Below, piece by piece: positions 33,917 through 41,263 of a stretch of DNA of 64,000 nucleotides. The notes under the pieces were generated by a model. The model did not search any database. It worked only from the letters and a program-made list of their open reading frames with translations, and had not been told where the DNA came from. The translations under genes and the position numbers were made by a program. Location of the stretch: positions 167,968-231,967 of the forward strand of contig NZ_JAJOMB010000017.1 of the NCBI RefSeq assembly GCF_021129305.1, read 5' to 3'. The stretch comes from Kineosporia babensis (lineage in GTDB: Bacteria; Actinomycetota; Actinomycetes; Actinomycetales; Kineosporiaceae). Positions within the stretch are counted from its first letter, which is position 1. Each line of letters starts with the position of its first letter.

Positions 33917-35190
33917 CGCCCGCTCACGGGGATCCACGCGGTCACGGTGAAGACCTGCCCTTCCGGTTCGGCTCGCTGACGCACGTCGAGCTTGCCACCA
34001 ACCGCCTCCAGCCGGCGACGCATTCCCTCCAGGCCCTGGCCGCCGTTGCCCTGGTTCGGCTCGATCGGCCGGGTGTCGCCCAGCCGGCTGTCGGCTGCGT
34101 AGTTGGACACCTCGATCCGCAGGTCCTGCGCCCAGGCCCCTTCCGGCCAGGCCCGCTCGATCCGGACCGGACGCTCGCGTCGTCCGTGCTTGATCGCGTT
34201 CGTCAGCATTTCCTGCACCACTCGGTGGGCCACCACCTCCAGCTCCGGGGGCAGCGGGCGGGACTGGCCGACCTCGGCGGCTTCCACCTCGTGCCCGCCC
34301 GAGCGCACCCCGGCGATCAGGCCCTCGTAGGAGCCGTGCGCGGCGGCCGCCTGCCCGGCCTGCTGCGCGCCGGCCAGCACCTGGCGGATGTCCTGCAGCG
34401 AGGAACGGGCCGAGGTGGCGATGGTGGCCATGGTCTGTTTCAGCACCACCGGGTCGTCGCCCAGGAACTGCGCCGACTCGGCCTGGGCGAGGATCACCGC
34501 GAGCGAGTGCCCCACCACGTCGTGCACGTCCGAGGCCAGCCGGGCCTGCTCCTCACGCAGCGCGGCGATCTCACGGGCCTGCTCGGTCTCCCGCTGGGCG
34601 CGCACCGCATCGGCCTCGGCCACCTCCAGCGAGGCCTGCGAGGCGCTGGCCCGCACGCTGAGCCGCACCGCCAGGCCGATCAGCCAGGGCACGGCCAGCA
34701 GGGTGAGGATGAACGCGGCGGTCATCAGCGGCCAGGGCACCCCCAGCGCGTCGGCCGCCAGCGAGAGCGGGGACCGCCCGGCGAACGTGACCGCCGAGAC
34801 GTTGGTCATGCTGTTCAGGAACAGCAGACCGCCCATCACCGCCAACGGCAACGACAGCGCGCTGAGCCAGAGCGTGATCGTGCTGCCCCACCGGGCCACG
34901 GCGAAGGCGATGTAGGCGATGGCGAACTGGATCGCCATGATGCCCGGACCGCCCACCAGCTGGTACAGGCCGACGAACCAGACCAGGCCCAGCGCAGCTG
35001 GCGGTACGGGCCGGGCCAGGAAGACGGCCAGCGCCATGGCCAGCACGATGATCGCGGCGGCCAGGTCCGAGCGCTGGTAGCTGAAACCGCTGGTGCGGAC
35101 CGCCTCGACGAGCCCGAGCAGGAGCAGCAGCGAACCGGCCAGCAGGTCCGGCCACCAGGTGCGCAGCAGGCTCCAGATGTCGGTTTTCAT
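33913..35190 (-). CDS. NarL-type sensor histidine kinase
   Basis: A 425-aa membrane kinase with five to six hydrophobic segments in residues 15-175 and no large extracytoplasmic loop, then a coiled-coil linker, the HisKA_3 box with phosphorylated His223 (RLASDVHDVVGHSL) and an ATPase domain (MLTNAIKHG N-box, GNGGQGLEGMRRRLEAVGG G-box). The small external surface suggests it senses the membrane itself or a lipid-bound ligand. ATG 35190 overlaps the ligase stop by 4 nt; the response regulator follows with the same overlap. VanS-type kinases are of the OmpR-linked class, so this is a different architecture coupled to similar enzymes. Confidence 0.94.
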   Translation of the reverse strand: MKTDIWSLLRTWWPDLLAGSLLLLLGLVEAVRTSGFSYQRSDLAAAIIVLAMALAVFLARPVPPAALGLVWFVGLYQLVGGPGIMAIQFAIAYIAFAVARWGSTITLWLSALSLPLAVMGGLLFLNSMTNVSAVTFAGRSPLSLAADALGVPWPLMTAAFILTLLAVPWLIGLAVRLSVRASASQASLEVAEADAVRAQRETEQAREIAALREEQARLASDVHDVVGHSLAVILAQAESAQFLGDDPVVLKQTMATIATSARSSLQDIRQVLAGAQQAGQAAAAHGSYEGLIAGVRSGGHEVEAAEVGQSRPLPPELEVVAHRVVQEMLTNAIKHGRRERPVRIERAWPEGAWAQDLRIEVSNYAADSRLGDTRPIEPNQGNGGQGLEGMRRRLEAVGGKLDVRQRAEPEGQVFTVTAWIPVSGR

Positions 35191-36152
35191 GCTTCCTGCT
35201 GCACGGTGGCGAGGGACAAGGCGTCCCGGACCAGTAGGTCGACCAGGTCGGGGTAGCTCGTCCCGCCCGCCGCGAACATCTTCGGCACCTGCGACTGTGC
35301 GGTGAAACCGGGCACTGTGTTCACCTCGTTGAGCACCGGGCCGTCGGCCGTGAGGAAGAAGTCGATCCGGGCCACCCCGGCGCAGCCCAACGCGTCGTAC
35401 ATCGCCACCGCGGCGGCTTCCAGGGCTTTGCGGTCGGCCTCGGCCAGATCGGCCGGCACCCGCAGATCGGCGCTGCCGTCGTACTTCACGTGCTGGTCGA
35501 AGATGCCCTGGTGCAGCACGATCTCCAGCGCCGGGGCCACCACCCGGGTGCCGTCCGGGCGAGCGAGCACGGCCACGTCCACCTCACGTCCGCGGATCTG
35601 CTTCTCCACCAGCACCCGCTCGTCCAGTTCCAGAGCCGCCTTGAGCGCGCTCGCCAGTCCCGCCTCGTCCTCGATCAGCGAAACCCCGTGACTGGAGCCC
35701 GCCGCCACCGGCTTGACCACCACCGGCCCGGTGAAAGCGTACGAGGACGCGGTGCTGCGGGTCAGGAGCACGCCGGGCGCGACCGCGATCCCGATTGCCT
35801 GGGCCACCAGCTTGGTGACCCACTTGTCCATGGCGAGCGCACCCGTCCGCAATCCGGATCCCACGTAGGGCAGCTGGGCGAGGTCGCAGAGCGCGGCCAG
35901 GGTGCCGTCCTCGCCGTGCGGACCGTGCAGCATCGGGACCACCACGTCGCAGGTCCCGAGCACCCGCACCGCCCCGGCCAGGCCGATCGGGCGCAGTTCC
36001 GCGTCGCGCCACACCCCGGCCCGGTCGACGGTCAGCCGCACCACCTGATAGTCGTTGTGCCGCAAGGCTTCCTCCACCGAGAGGGCCGAGGCCAGCGAGA
36101 CCTCGTGCTCGCAGTTGCGCCCTCCGCCGATCACTGCCACGCGGATGCTCAT
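35187..36152 (-). CDS. ddl: D-alanine-D-alanine (or D-alanine-D-X) ligase family ATP-grasp enzyme
   Basis: A 321-aa ATP-grasp ligase that joins D-Ala to a second D-amino acid for the peptidoglycan stem. Visible are EHEVS (15-19), the SSHGVSL loop (153-159), VEK (182-184), Lys223-Tyr224 in the omega loop (FDQHVKYDG), ARIDFF and LNEVNTVPGFT (274-284). The end resembles VanA/VanC-type ligases (LNEVNT.PGFT), while the omega-loop Lys-Tyr matches classic Ddl rather than the His of VanA, which argues against D-lactate. Thus D-Ala-D-Ala or D-Ala-D-Ser is expected. ATG 36152 overlaps the racemase stop by 4 nt; the longer frame lacks homology. Probably a second copy beyond a housekeeping ddl. Confidence 0.92.
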   Translation of the reverse strand: MSIRVAVIGGGRNCEHEVSLASALSVEEALRHNDYQVVRLTVDRAGVWRDAELRPIGLAGAVRVLGTCDVVVPMLHGPHGEDGTLAALCDLAQLPYVGSGLRTGALAMDKWVTKLVAQAIGIAVAPGVLLTRSTASSYAFTGPVVVKPVAAGSSHGVSLIEDEAGLASALKAALELDERVLVEKQIRGREVDVAVLARPDGTRVVAPALEIVLHQGIFDQHVKYDGSADLRVPADLAEADRKALEAAAVAMYDALGCAGVARIDFFLTADGPVLNEVNTVPGFTAQSQVPKMFAAGGTSYPDLVDLLVRDALSLATVQQEA

Positions 36153-37243
36153 CGCTGCCTTCCCGGGCCGGCGAACCGCACCCTGCGTACCGGTCTGGAA
36201 CCCAGACCCGTCATCACTTCGTGCTCGATAGTTCCGGCCCACGAGGCCCATTCGGCGATCGTCGGCTCGCCCTGACCACCCGGGCCGAAGACCGTGACCG
36301 GCTCGCCCGGCCCGGCCTCGGCCGTCCCCAGGTCGATCACCGCCATGTCCATCGAGATCCTTCCGACCAGTGGCCGCCGTTCACCGCGCACCAGCACCTG
36401 AGCCCGGTTGGAAGCCGCACGGGGCAGGCCGTCCGCGTACCCCAGGCCGATCAGTCCCAGGCGGGTGGTGTCCGGCGCGACCCAGCTGTGGCCGTACCCC
36501 ACGCCAGTGCCTTTCCTTACGGTGCGCACGCTGATCAGCGGCGTGGTCAAGGTGAGGGCGGGGTGCAGCCGGTTCAGTGGGTCGATCCCGAACAGGCCGG
36601 CGCCGATCCGGCTCATCGTGTGGTGGCTGAGCGGGTCGTTCAGGGTGGCGGCGGTGGCGGCCAGGTGCCGATGCCCGGGGTTCAGGCCGTTCGCCAGCGC
36701 CACCCGCACGCCCCAGTCGAAGGTCTCGCGCTGCGCGGCGTTCATCGGGTCGGCGGGCACATCGGCACTGCTCATATGCCCCATCACGCCGACCACCCGC
36801 CTGCCTCGGGCCGCCTGGCACAGCTGCGGCCAGATCGCGGGATCGGCGCCGTCGCGGGCCAGACCGCAGTCCAGGTGCAGGTGTACGGCAGCCGTTTCGG
36901 GCAGCGCGGCCAGGTGCTCCAGGCTGGGCACGGCTGTCTCGATACCGGCCCGGACCGCCTGGTCCCAGGCCGCGTCGATCGGGTTGAGCCAGCTCAGGAT
37001 GGGAGCTTTCAGGCCTGCGGCGCGTAGCTCCAGGGCTTCGGCCAGGCTGGTCACGCCGAGCCGGGTGGCGCCGTGGGCCAGTGCGGTGCGGGCGGCGTTT
37101 ACCGCGCCGTGGCCGAAACCGTCGGCTTTGACCACGGCCATCAGCTCGCCGTTGGTGACCTTGCGGAAGTGCCGGGTGTTCGCGGCTACGGCGGCCAGAT
37201 CCACGCTCAGGCCGGTTTCGGTTTGTTCAGTGGCCAGTTTCAC
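36149..37243 (-). CDS. alr: Alanine racemase (PLP-dependent)
   Basis: A 364-aa enzyme interconverting L- and D-alanine. The N-terminal barrel carries the PLP lysine Lys39 in AVVKADGFGHG (Phe replaces the usual Tyr before GHG). The C-terminal domain has the catalytic Tyr in GVGYGHSW, GLGYADGLPR and RISMDMAVIDLG. GTG 37243 gives a GTGA overlap with the dipeptidase stop. There is no membrane domain as in the VanT serine racemases. Encoded between the D,D-dipeptidase and the ligase, it would supply D-Ala directly to the ligase. A separate housekeeping racemase is likely elsewhere. Confidence 0.94.
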   Translation of the reverse strand: MKLATEQTETGLSVDLAAVAANTRHFRKVTNGELMAVVKADGFGHGAVNAARTALAHGATRLGVTSLAEALELRAAGLKAPILSWLNPIDAAWDQAVRAGIETAVPSLEHLAALPETAAVHLHLDCGLARDGADPAIWPQLCQAARGRRVVGVMGHMSSADVPADPMNAAQRETFDWGVRVALANGLNPGHRHLAATAATLNDPLSHHTMSRIGAGLFGIDPLNRLHPALTLTTPLISVRTVRKGTGVGYGHSWVAPDTTRLGLIGLGYADGLPRAASNRAQVLVRGERRPLVGRISMDMAVIDLGTAEAGPGEPVTVFGPGGQGEPTIAEWASWAGTIEHEVMTGLGSRPVRRVRFAGPGRQR

Positions 37244-37860
37244 GGCTGGCTCCTCGGTACTGGACCGTAGAGGGCGTAGCGGGCGCCGACTCCCAGGGCC
37301 CAGTAGCGGTCTCCGAACGACCAGTGCCACCACTCGGTGGGGTAGTTGACCAAGCCGGCGGCGTGCAGGGCAGCGGCCAGGAGACGCCGGTTGGCGCGGA
37401 CCTCCGGCGCGATCAGGGGAGAGTTGAAGTAGCAGGCGCCGTTGGAGGCCTCCGGCGTCGCGTCGATCGCCGTACCTAGGTCGAGTTCCTGCCCGTCGCC
37501 GTCCACGATGGTCAGGTCCACAGCAGCACCGGCTACGTGCGGGGCGACCGGTAACGGGGAGACGAACCGGGCCACCAGGCCGGCCAGCTCACCCTCGTCG
37601 GCCTTCGGGTTCTTGAGAAGGATCTCGGCCGTGTACCGGTCGATGATCGCCTGCTGCCGGGCCGCCGGGCGGTACCCCTCCACCACCCGCAACTGCAGAC
37701 CGGAAGGCATCAGGGTCTGAGCCTGGGCCAGCCGGCTGGCCAGACCCGCCCGAACCGTGGCCCGGGCCGGGCCGTAGGCCGCCGACAGGCGCACCAGCCG
37801 CTCACCGGACTCGTGCACCGGAACGGCCCGGACCTGCGGGTCGGAGAGGAGAACAGTCAC
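37240..37860 (-). CDS. vanX: D-Ala-D-Ala dipeptidase (VanX/DdpX family, M15D)
   Basis: A 206-aa zinc dipeptidase, first gene of the operon. All VanX-family key residues are present: Arg64 in EGYRP, zinc ligands His108 and Asp115 in HVAGAAVDL, and Glu176 plus His179 in EWWHW. The family hydrolyses D-Ala-D-Ala, either to remove normal precursors in glycopeptide resistance or to recycle D-Ala. GTG 37860 follows AGGTGG by 5 nt; the longer frame (to 38022) would overlap murF. No signal peptide, so it acts in the cytoplasm. Pairing with a ligase in the same operon implies exchange of the terminal dipeptide rather than simple catabolism (inference). Confidence 0.92.
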   Translation of the reverse strand: MTVLLSDPQVRAVPVHESGERLVRLSAAYGPARATVRAGLASRLAQAQTLMPSGLQLRVVEGYRPAARQQAIIDRYTAEILLKNPKADEGELAGLVARFVSPLPVAPHVAGAAVDLTIVDGDGQELDLGTAIDATPEASNGACYFNSPLIAPEVRANRRLLAAALHAAGLVNYPTEWWHWSFGDRYWALGVGARYALYGPVPRSQP

Positions 37861-37987
37861 GGTGACCACCTTCGCCACCACCCCCGGTCGGCTGCCTCCT
37901 CCTGAAGTACCAGGCGGATGTTCTGTCGGCTGAATGATCAGACCTGGGTATGACGCGCCGCTGACCCGTAAGTAGCAGAGTCGGGGC

Positions 37988-39352
37988 ATGATCCCGATGA
38001 CTCTTGGCGAGATCGCCCTCACCTGTGGCGGTTACGTCCACGGCGACCCGCGGATGCGTACCGTGCGGGTGGCCGGCCCGGCCTACCTGGACAGCCGTAC
38101 CCCGGTTGCCGGTGGCCTTTTCGTGGCTCTGCCCGGCGACCAGGTCGACGGGCACGACCATGCGGCGGGTGCTCACGCCGTGCTGGGTTCACGCCCCACC
38201 GAGGCCCCGACCGTGGTGGTGCCCGATCCGGTGGTGGCGCTGGCGCTGCTGGCCCGCCGGGTGGTGGAGCGGGTGAAGCCGAAGGTGTTCGCGCTGACCG
38301 GATCGCACGGCAAAACCAGCACGAAAGACTTTCTGGCCGCCATTCTGCCCGGCGCGGTCGCCACTTCGGGCAATCGGAACAACGAGCTAGGGGTGCCGCT
38401 GACCTGTCTGGAGGTGGGCGCGGCCACGGATCAGCTGGTACTGGAGATGGGCGCCCGGTCGGTCGGGCACCTGTCCTGGCTGACCACGATGGCCGCCCCC
38501 GATGTGGCGGCGGTACTGAACGTGGGCACCGCGCACGTGGGGCGCTTCGGTTCGCCCCAGCTGATCGCGCGGGCCAAGGGGGAGCTGATCGAAGGGCTGG
38601 CCGCCGACGGCGTGGCTGTGCTGAACGGCGACGACCCGCGGGTGATGAGCATGGCCTCGCGCACGATCGCCCCGGTCCTCACCTTCGGCCGGCGCGGTGA
38701 GGTGACCTGGCGGCGGATAAGCATGGACGATCTGGGCCGCCCGAGCTTCGAACTCGGGTACCAGGGGCAGTGGGCGGCGGTGCGGCTGCTGCGCAGCGGG
38801 GAACACCAGGTGCGCAATGCGGCGGCGGCCGCGGCAATGGCGCTGGCCACGGGTGAGTCCCTGGCCGCGGTGACGAGCCGGCTCAGCGAGGTCGGCCCGA
38901 CCCCGCATCGGCTCGAGGTGAAGACCCGCACCGACGGGCTGCTGGTGCTGGACGACACGTACAACTCCAACCCGGATGCGGCCATGGCTGCCCTGAACTG
39001 CCTGGAGGGGATCGGCCGGCGGCGCACCGGGCGGACCGTGGCGGTACTGGGCGAGATGCACGAACTCGGGGAGCACGCGGCCGAATCCCATCGGGCAGTG
39101 GGCGCTCTGGCCCGGGTGTTCGGGGTGCAGGACGTGATCGCGGTCGGGCCCGGGGCGGCGCTCACCGCGCAGGAGTCGGGCGGGCTGCACGTTCCGGACC
39201 AGGCGGCCGCACTGGAATGGCTGCGGGCGAACGTCAGCCCGCAGGACGTGGTCCTGGTCAAGGGATCCCGGGACGGCGGGCTGGAGATTCTGGTGGAGGC
39301 CCTGCTGGATTCGGCGCCTTCCCGGCTGCGGCCGATGGCGAGAACGAGCTGA
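37988..39352 (+). CDS. murF: UDP-N-acetylmuramoyl-tripeptide-D-alanyl-D-alanine ligase homologue
   Basis: A 454-aa Mur ligase that adds the D-Ala-D-Ala (or D-Ala-D-X) dipeptide to the UDP-MurNAc-tripeptide. The N-terminal substrate domain (1-95) precedes the ATP loop GSHGKTSTK (105-113), NNELGVPLT, LEMGAR, NVGTAHVGRFGS and the C-terminal LDDTYNSNPDA motif. It is not beside mraY or other division-cluster genes, so it is probably a second murF (murF2) dedicated to the divergent vanX-alr-ddl operon, 127 nt away. ATG 37988 opens the conserved domain. Confidence 0.93.
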   Translation: MIPMTLGEIALTCGGYVHGDPRMRTVRVAGPAYLDSRTPVAGGLFVALPGDQVDGHDHAAGAHAVLGSRPTEAPTVVVPDPVVALALLARRVVERVKPKVFALTGSHGKTSTKDFLAAILPGAVATSGNRNNELGVPLTCLEVGAATDQLVLEMGARSVGHLSWLTTMAAPDVAAVLNVGTAHVGRFGSPQLIARAKGELIEGLAADGVAVLNGDDPRVMSMASRTIAPVLTFGRRGEVTWRRISMDDLGRPSFELGYQGQWAAVRLLRSGEHQVRNAAAAAAMALATGESLAAVTSRLSEVGPTPHRLEVKTRTDGLLVLDDTYNSNPDAAMAALNCLEGIGRRRTGRTVAVLGEMHELGEHAAESHRAVGALARVFGVQDVIAVGPGAALTAQESGGLHVPDQAAALEWLRANVSPQDVVLVKGSRDGGLEILVEALLDSAPSRLRPMARTS

Positions 39353-39533
39353 GGCAGGTTCCTCGTGCCCGCCTGCGCCCGGCCGGAGTGACGACCCTCA
39401 CTGTTTCCGGGCGGGCGGGTTCTTTCACACCCGAACACGCTGCGTACTGCCTCGCTACCGGGTGTCGGGGCCGTTGGTCCGATGCTGTTTTCTTCTTGAC
39501 CGGAGCAGTCGAGCTCGACCACGTGCAAAGCAA

Positions 39534-39566
39534 GAAAGGGCCCGGCCTGAAGCCGGACCCTTTTCT
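39534..39566 (-). terminator. Intrinsic terminator of the tRNA-Leu transcript
   Basis: On the minus strand GGGTCCGGC pairs with GCCGGGCCC across a short TTCA-containing loop and is followed by TTTCTTG. The + strand copy also ends in TTTTCTTCTT, so it may end murF transcripts too. It lies about 20 nt past the tRNA 3' end. The rest of 39353-39533 has no recognisable gene. Confidence 0.8.
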
Positions 39567-39584
39567 TCTTGCACCTAACTTCGG

Positions 39585-39668
39585 TGCGCGAGGGGGGAGT
39601 TGAACCCCCATGCCCTTTCGGGCACACGGACCTGAACCGTGCGCGTCTGCCTATTCCGCCACTCGCGC
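39585..39668 (-). tRNA. tRNA-Leu (anticodon CAG)
   Basis: Class II tRNA of 84 nt. The acceptor arms are GCGCGAG and CTCGCGC, the D arm lies in GCGGAATAGGCAGACGC, and the anticodon stem-loop is CACGG-TTCAGGT-CCGTG, giving anticodon CAG for CUG codons. The long variable arm is TGCCCGAAAGGGCA and the T arm GGGGG-TTCAACT-CCCCC. The discriminator is A; the encoded end reads ACCG, so CCA is not fully encoded. CUG is the dominant Leu codon in this genome. A leucine tRNA beside fhaA is also found in mycobacteria. Confidence 0.97.
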
Positions 39669-39801
39669 TTGCCCTTGCTGTGTGCAGAACGTTAGCACGA
39701 TCTGCGGGGGCCTCTTGACCACCCCGCCACCGCCCGGTCGTCCGATGAGCCACAAGCCGGACATCGGGGGATAATCGCGGACGATCTTCGGTTCCCGTCG
39801 C

Positions 39802-39828
39802 ATCCGCGAGATGGACCGGCTCGCGGAT
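39802..39828. promoter_or_regulatory. 9-bp inverted repeat in the region before fhaA
   Basis: ATCCGCGAG (39802-39810) and CTCGCGGAT (39820-39828) are perfect inverted arms around a 9-nt spacer. The 331-nt stretch 39669-39999 has no gene; it carries the tRNA promoter on one side and the fhaA operon promoter on the other. The repeat may be an operator or a leader hairpin of the operon. No confident -10/-35 pair was found. Confidence 0.4.
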
Positions 39829-39999
39829 ACGCTGGAGGTGACCGGACCCGATGACGCGGATCGTCGCGCGCCCCTCGGCCGTTGTGCCCGAGGATGCGCC
39901 GCGACAGGTGCCGCTGAGCGGCCCGGTCGTGCATAGAGGGGTGACTGCGGCAGGATCTACCCGGACCGCCAGTCGCCACCGGACCGGGAGGAGGTAGCC

Positions 40000-40767
40000 G
40001 TGGGAATGTTCGACCGCATGGAGAAGGGCATCGAACGCGCCGTGAACGGCGCCTTCGCCAAGGCCTTCAGGAGCGAGGTGCAGCCGGTCGAGATCGCCAG
40101 CGCCCTGCGCCGCGAGATCGACGACCGGGCCACCGTGGTCGCCCGCGGCCGCACCCTGGCGCCGAACACCTTCGTGGTGGAGCTCGGCGAGGGTGACTTC
40201 TCACGCCTCGGCGAATGGCAGGACACGCTCGGCGACGAGCTGCGCGACGTGGTCGCGGAGCACGCCGGCTCCCAGGAGTACTCCTTCGTCGGGCCGATCA
40301 CGGTCCGCTTCGAGGAGGCGCACGACCTCGACACCGGCCTTTTCCGGGTCCGCAGCACCACCACCCGCGGCACCCGGCCCCAGCAGGCCCATCCGCAGCA
40401 GCAGGCTCTCTCCCGGGGCCAGCAGCCGCAGCCGGGCTACGGGGGGTACAGCGAGCAACCGCCCGCCCAGCACCAGCAGCAGCCGGATCATCCGGCGCTG
40501 GTGGTCGACGGGCGGGTCTACCCGATCACCGCGGCGGTCACTGTGATCGGCCGCGGTACTGAGGCCGATGTGATCGTGGACGACATCGGGGTGTCCCGCC
40601 GACACGCCGAGGTCCGGGTCGAGGGCGGCCGCCTGGTCGCCGCCGACCTGGGTTCGACCAATGGCACGTTCGTCGACGGAGAGCGGATCGATACCGCTGA
40701 GGTCGTCGACGGCAGCCAGATCAAGATCGGCCGCAGCACTCTCGTCGTCCGCTTCGGATCATGGTGA
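40000..40767 (+). CDS. fhaA: FHA-domain protein FhaA (DUF3662-FHA)
   Basis: A 255-aa cytoplasmic adaptor. The N-terminal DUF3662 domain (about 1-125, MGMFDRMEKGIERAVNGAFAKAF) is followed by a Gln/Pro-rich linker (about 128-165) and a C-terminal FHA domain that binds phosphothreonine (IGRGTEADVIVDDIGVSRRHAEV, DLGSTNGTFVDG). In mycobacteria FhaA binds phosphorylated MurJ/MviN and is a PknB substrate, regulating lipid II flipping. GTG 40000 follows GGGAGGAGG; ATG 40006 is a close alternative. First gene of the kinase/phosphatase operon. Confidence 0.96.
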   Translation: MGMFDRMEKGIERAVNGAFAKAFRSEVQPVEIASALRREIDDRATVVARGRTLAPNTFVVELGEGDFSRLGEWQDTLGDELRDVVAEHAGSQEYSFVGPITVRFEEAHDLDTGLFRVRSTTTRGTRPQQAHPQQQALSRGQQPQPGYGGYSEQPPAQHQQQPDHPALVVDGRVYPITAAVTVIGRGTEADVIVDDIGVSRRHAEVRVEGGRLVAADLGSTNGTFVDGERIDTAEVVDGSQIKIGRSTLVVRFGSW

Positions 40768-40777
40768 TGAAACCGCG

Positions 40778-41260
40778 ATGAGCGAGCTCACGCTGACCCT
40801 GCTACGGCTGGGTTTCCTTGCAGTGCTCTGGCTGCTGGTGCTGTCGGTGGTGGCGGTCCTGCGCCGCGACCTGTTCAACAGTGCCGCCCGCCGCCCAGCC
40901 ATGGCCGGGGCCGCCCCCGCCCCGGCCCGCGGTGGTGGAGGCAGACCTCCGGCGCAGCAGGAACCCCCGCCACCGACCCATCTAGTCGTGACCGCGGGAT
41001 CACTGAAAGGCACGACGATCCCGCTCGGGCAGGCTCCGATCCTGCTCGGAAGGGCACCGGAGAGCACTCTGGTGCTGGACGACGACTTCGCCTCCGGCCG
41101 GCATGCGAGGCTGTCGTTGCGGCACGGTGTCTGGATGGTCGAAGATCTCGGGTCAACCAACGGGACCTTCTTGGGACGCAACCGCGTTCAGGACCCGGTA
41201 CCGATCGCCCCCGGAGCACAGGTCCGGATCGGGCGTACCGTCCTAGAGCTGCGGAGGTAA
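40778..41260 (+). CDS. fhaB: FHA-domain protein FhaB (FipA)
   Basis: A 160-aa membrane-tethered FHA protein. One N-terminal transmembrane helix (about 5-25) is followed by a Pro/Gly-rich linker and an FHA domain (LLGRAPESTLVLDDDFASGRHARL, EDLGSTNGTFLGRN). In mycobacteria FhaB/FipA links FtsZ and FtsQ under oxidative stress and is a Ser/Thr-kinase target. The Ser before the Arg-His pair (SGRHA) is kept. ATG 40778 begins 10 nt after the fhaA stop. Confidence 0.95.
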   Translation: MSELTLTLLRLGFLAVLWLLVLSVVAVLRRDLFNSAARRPAMAGAAPAPARGGGGRPPAQQEPPPPTHLVVTAGSLKGTTIPLGQAPILLGRAPESTLVLDDDFASGRHARLSLRHGVWMVEDLGSTNGTFLGRNRVQDPVPIAPGAQVRIGRTVLELRR

Positions 41261-41263
41261 GAC

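Noticed and set aside
33245..37860. Classical VanRS/VanHAX resistance cluster
   Set aside because: The kinase and regulator are NarL/LuxR type, there is no VanH lactate dehydrogenase, and the ligase lacks the VanA-type omega-loop His. Only a functional analogy is kept.
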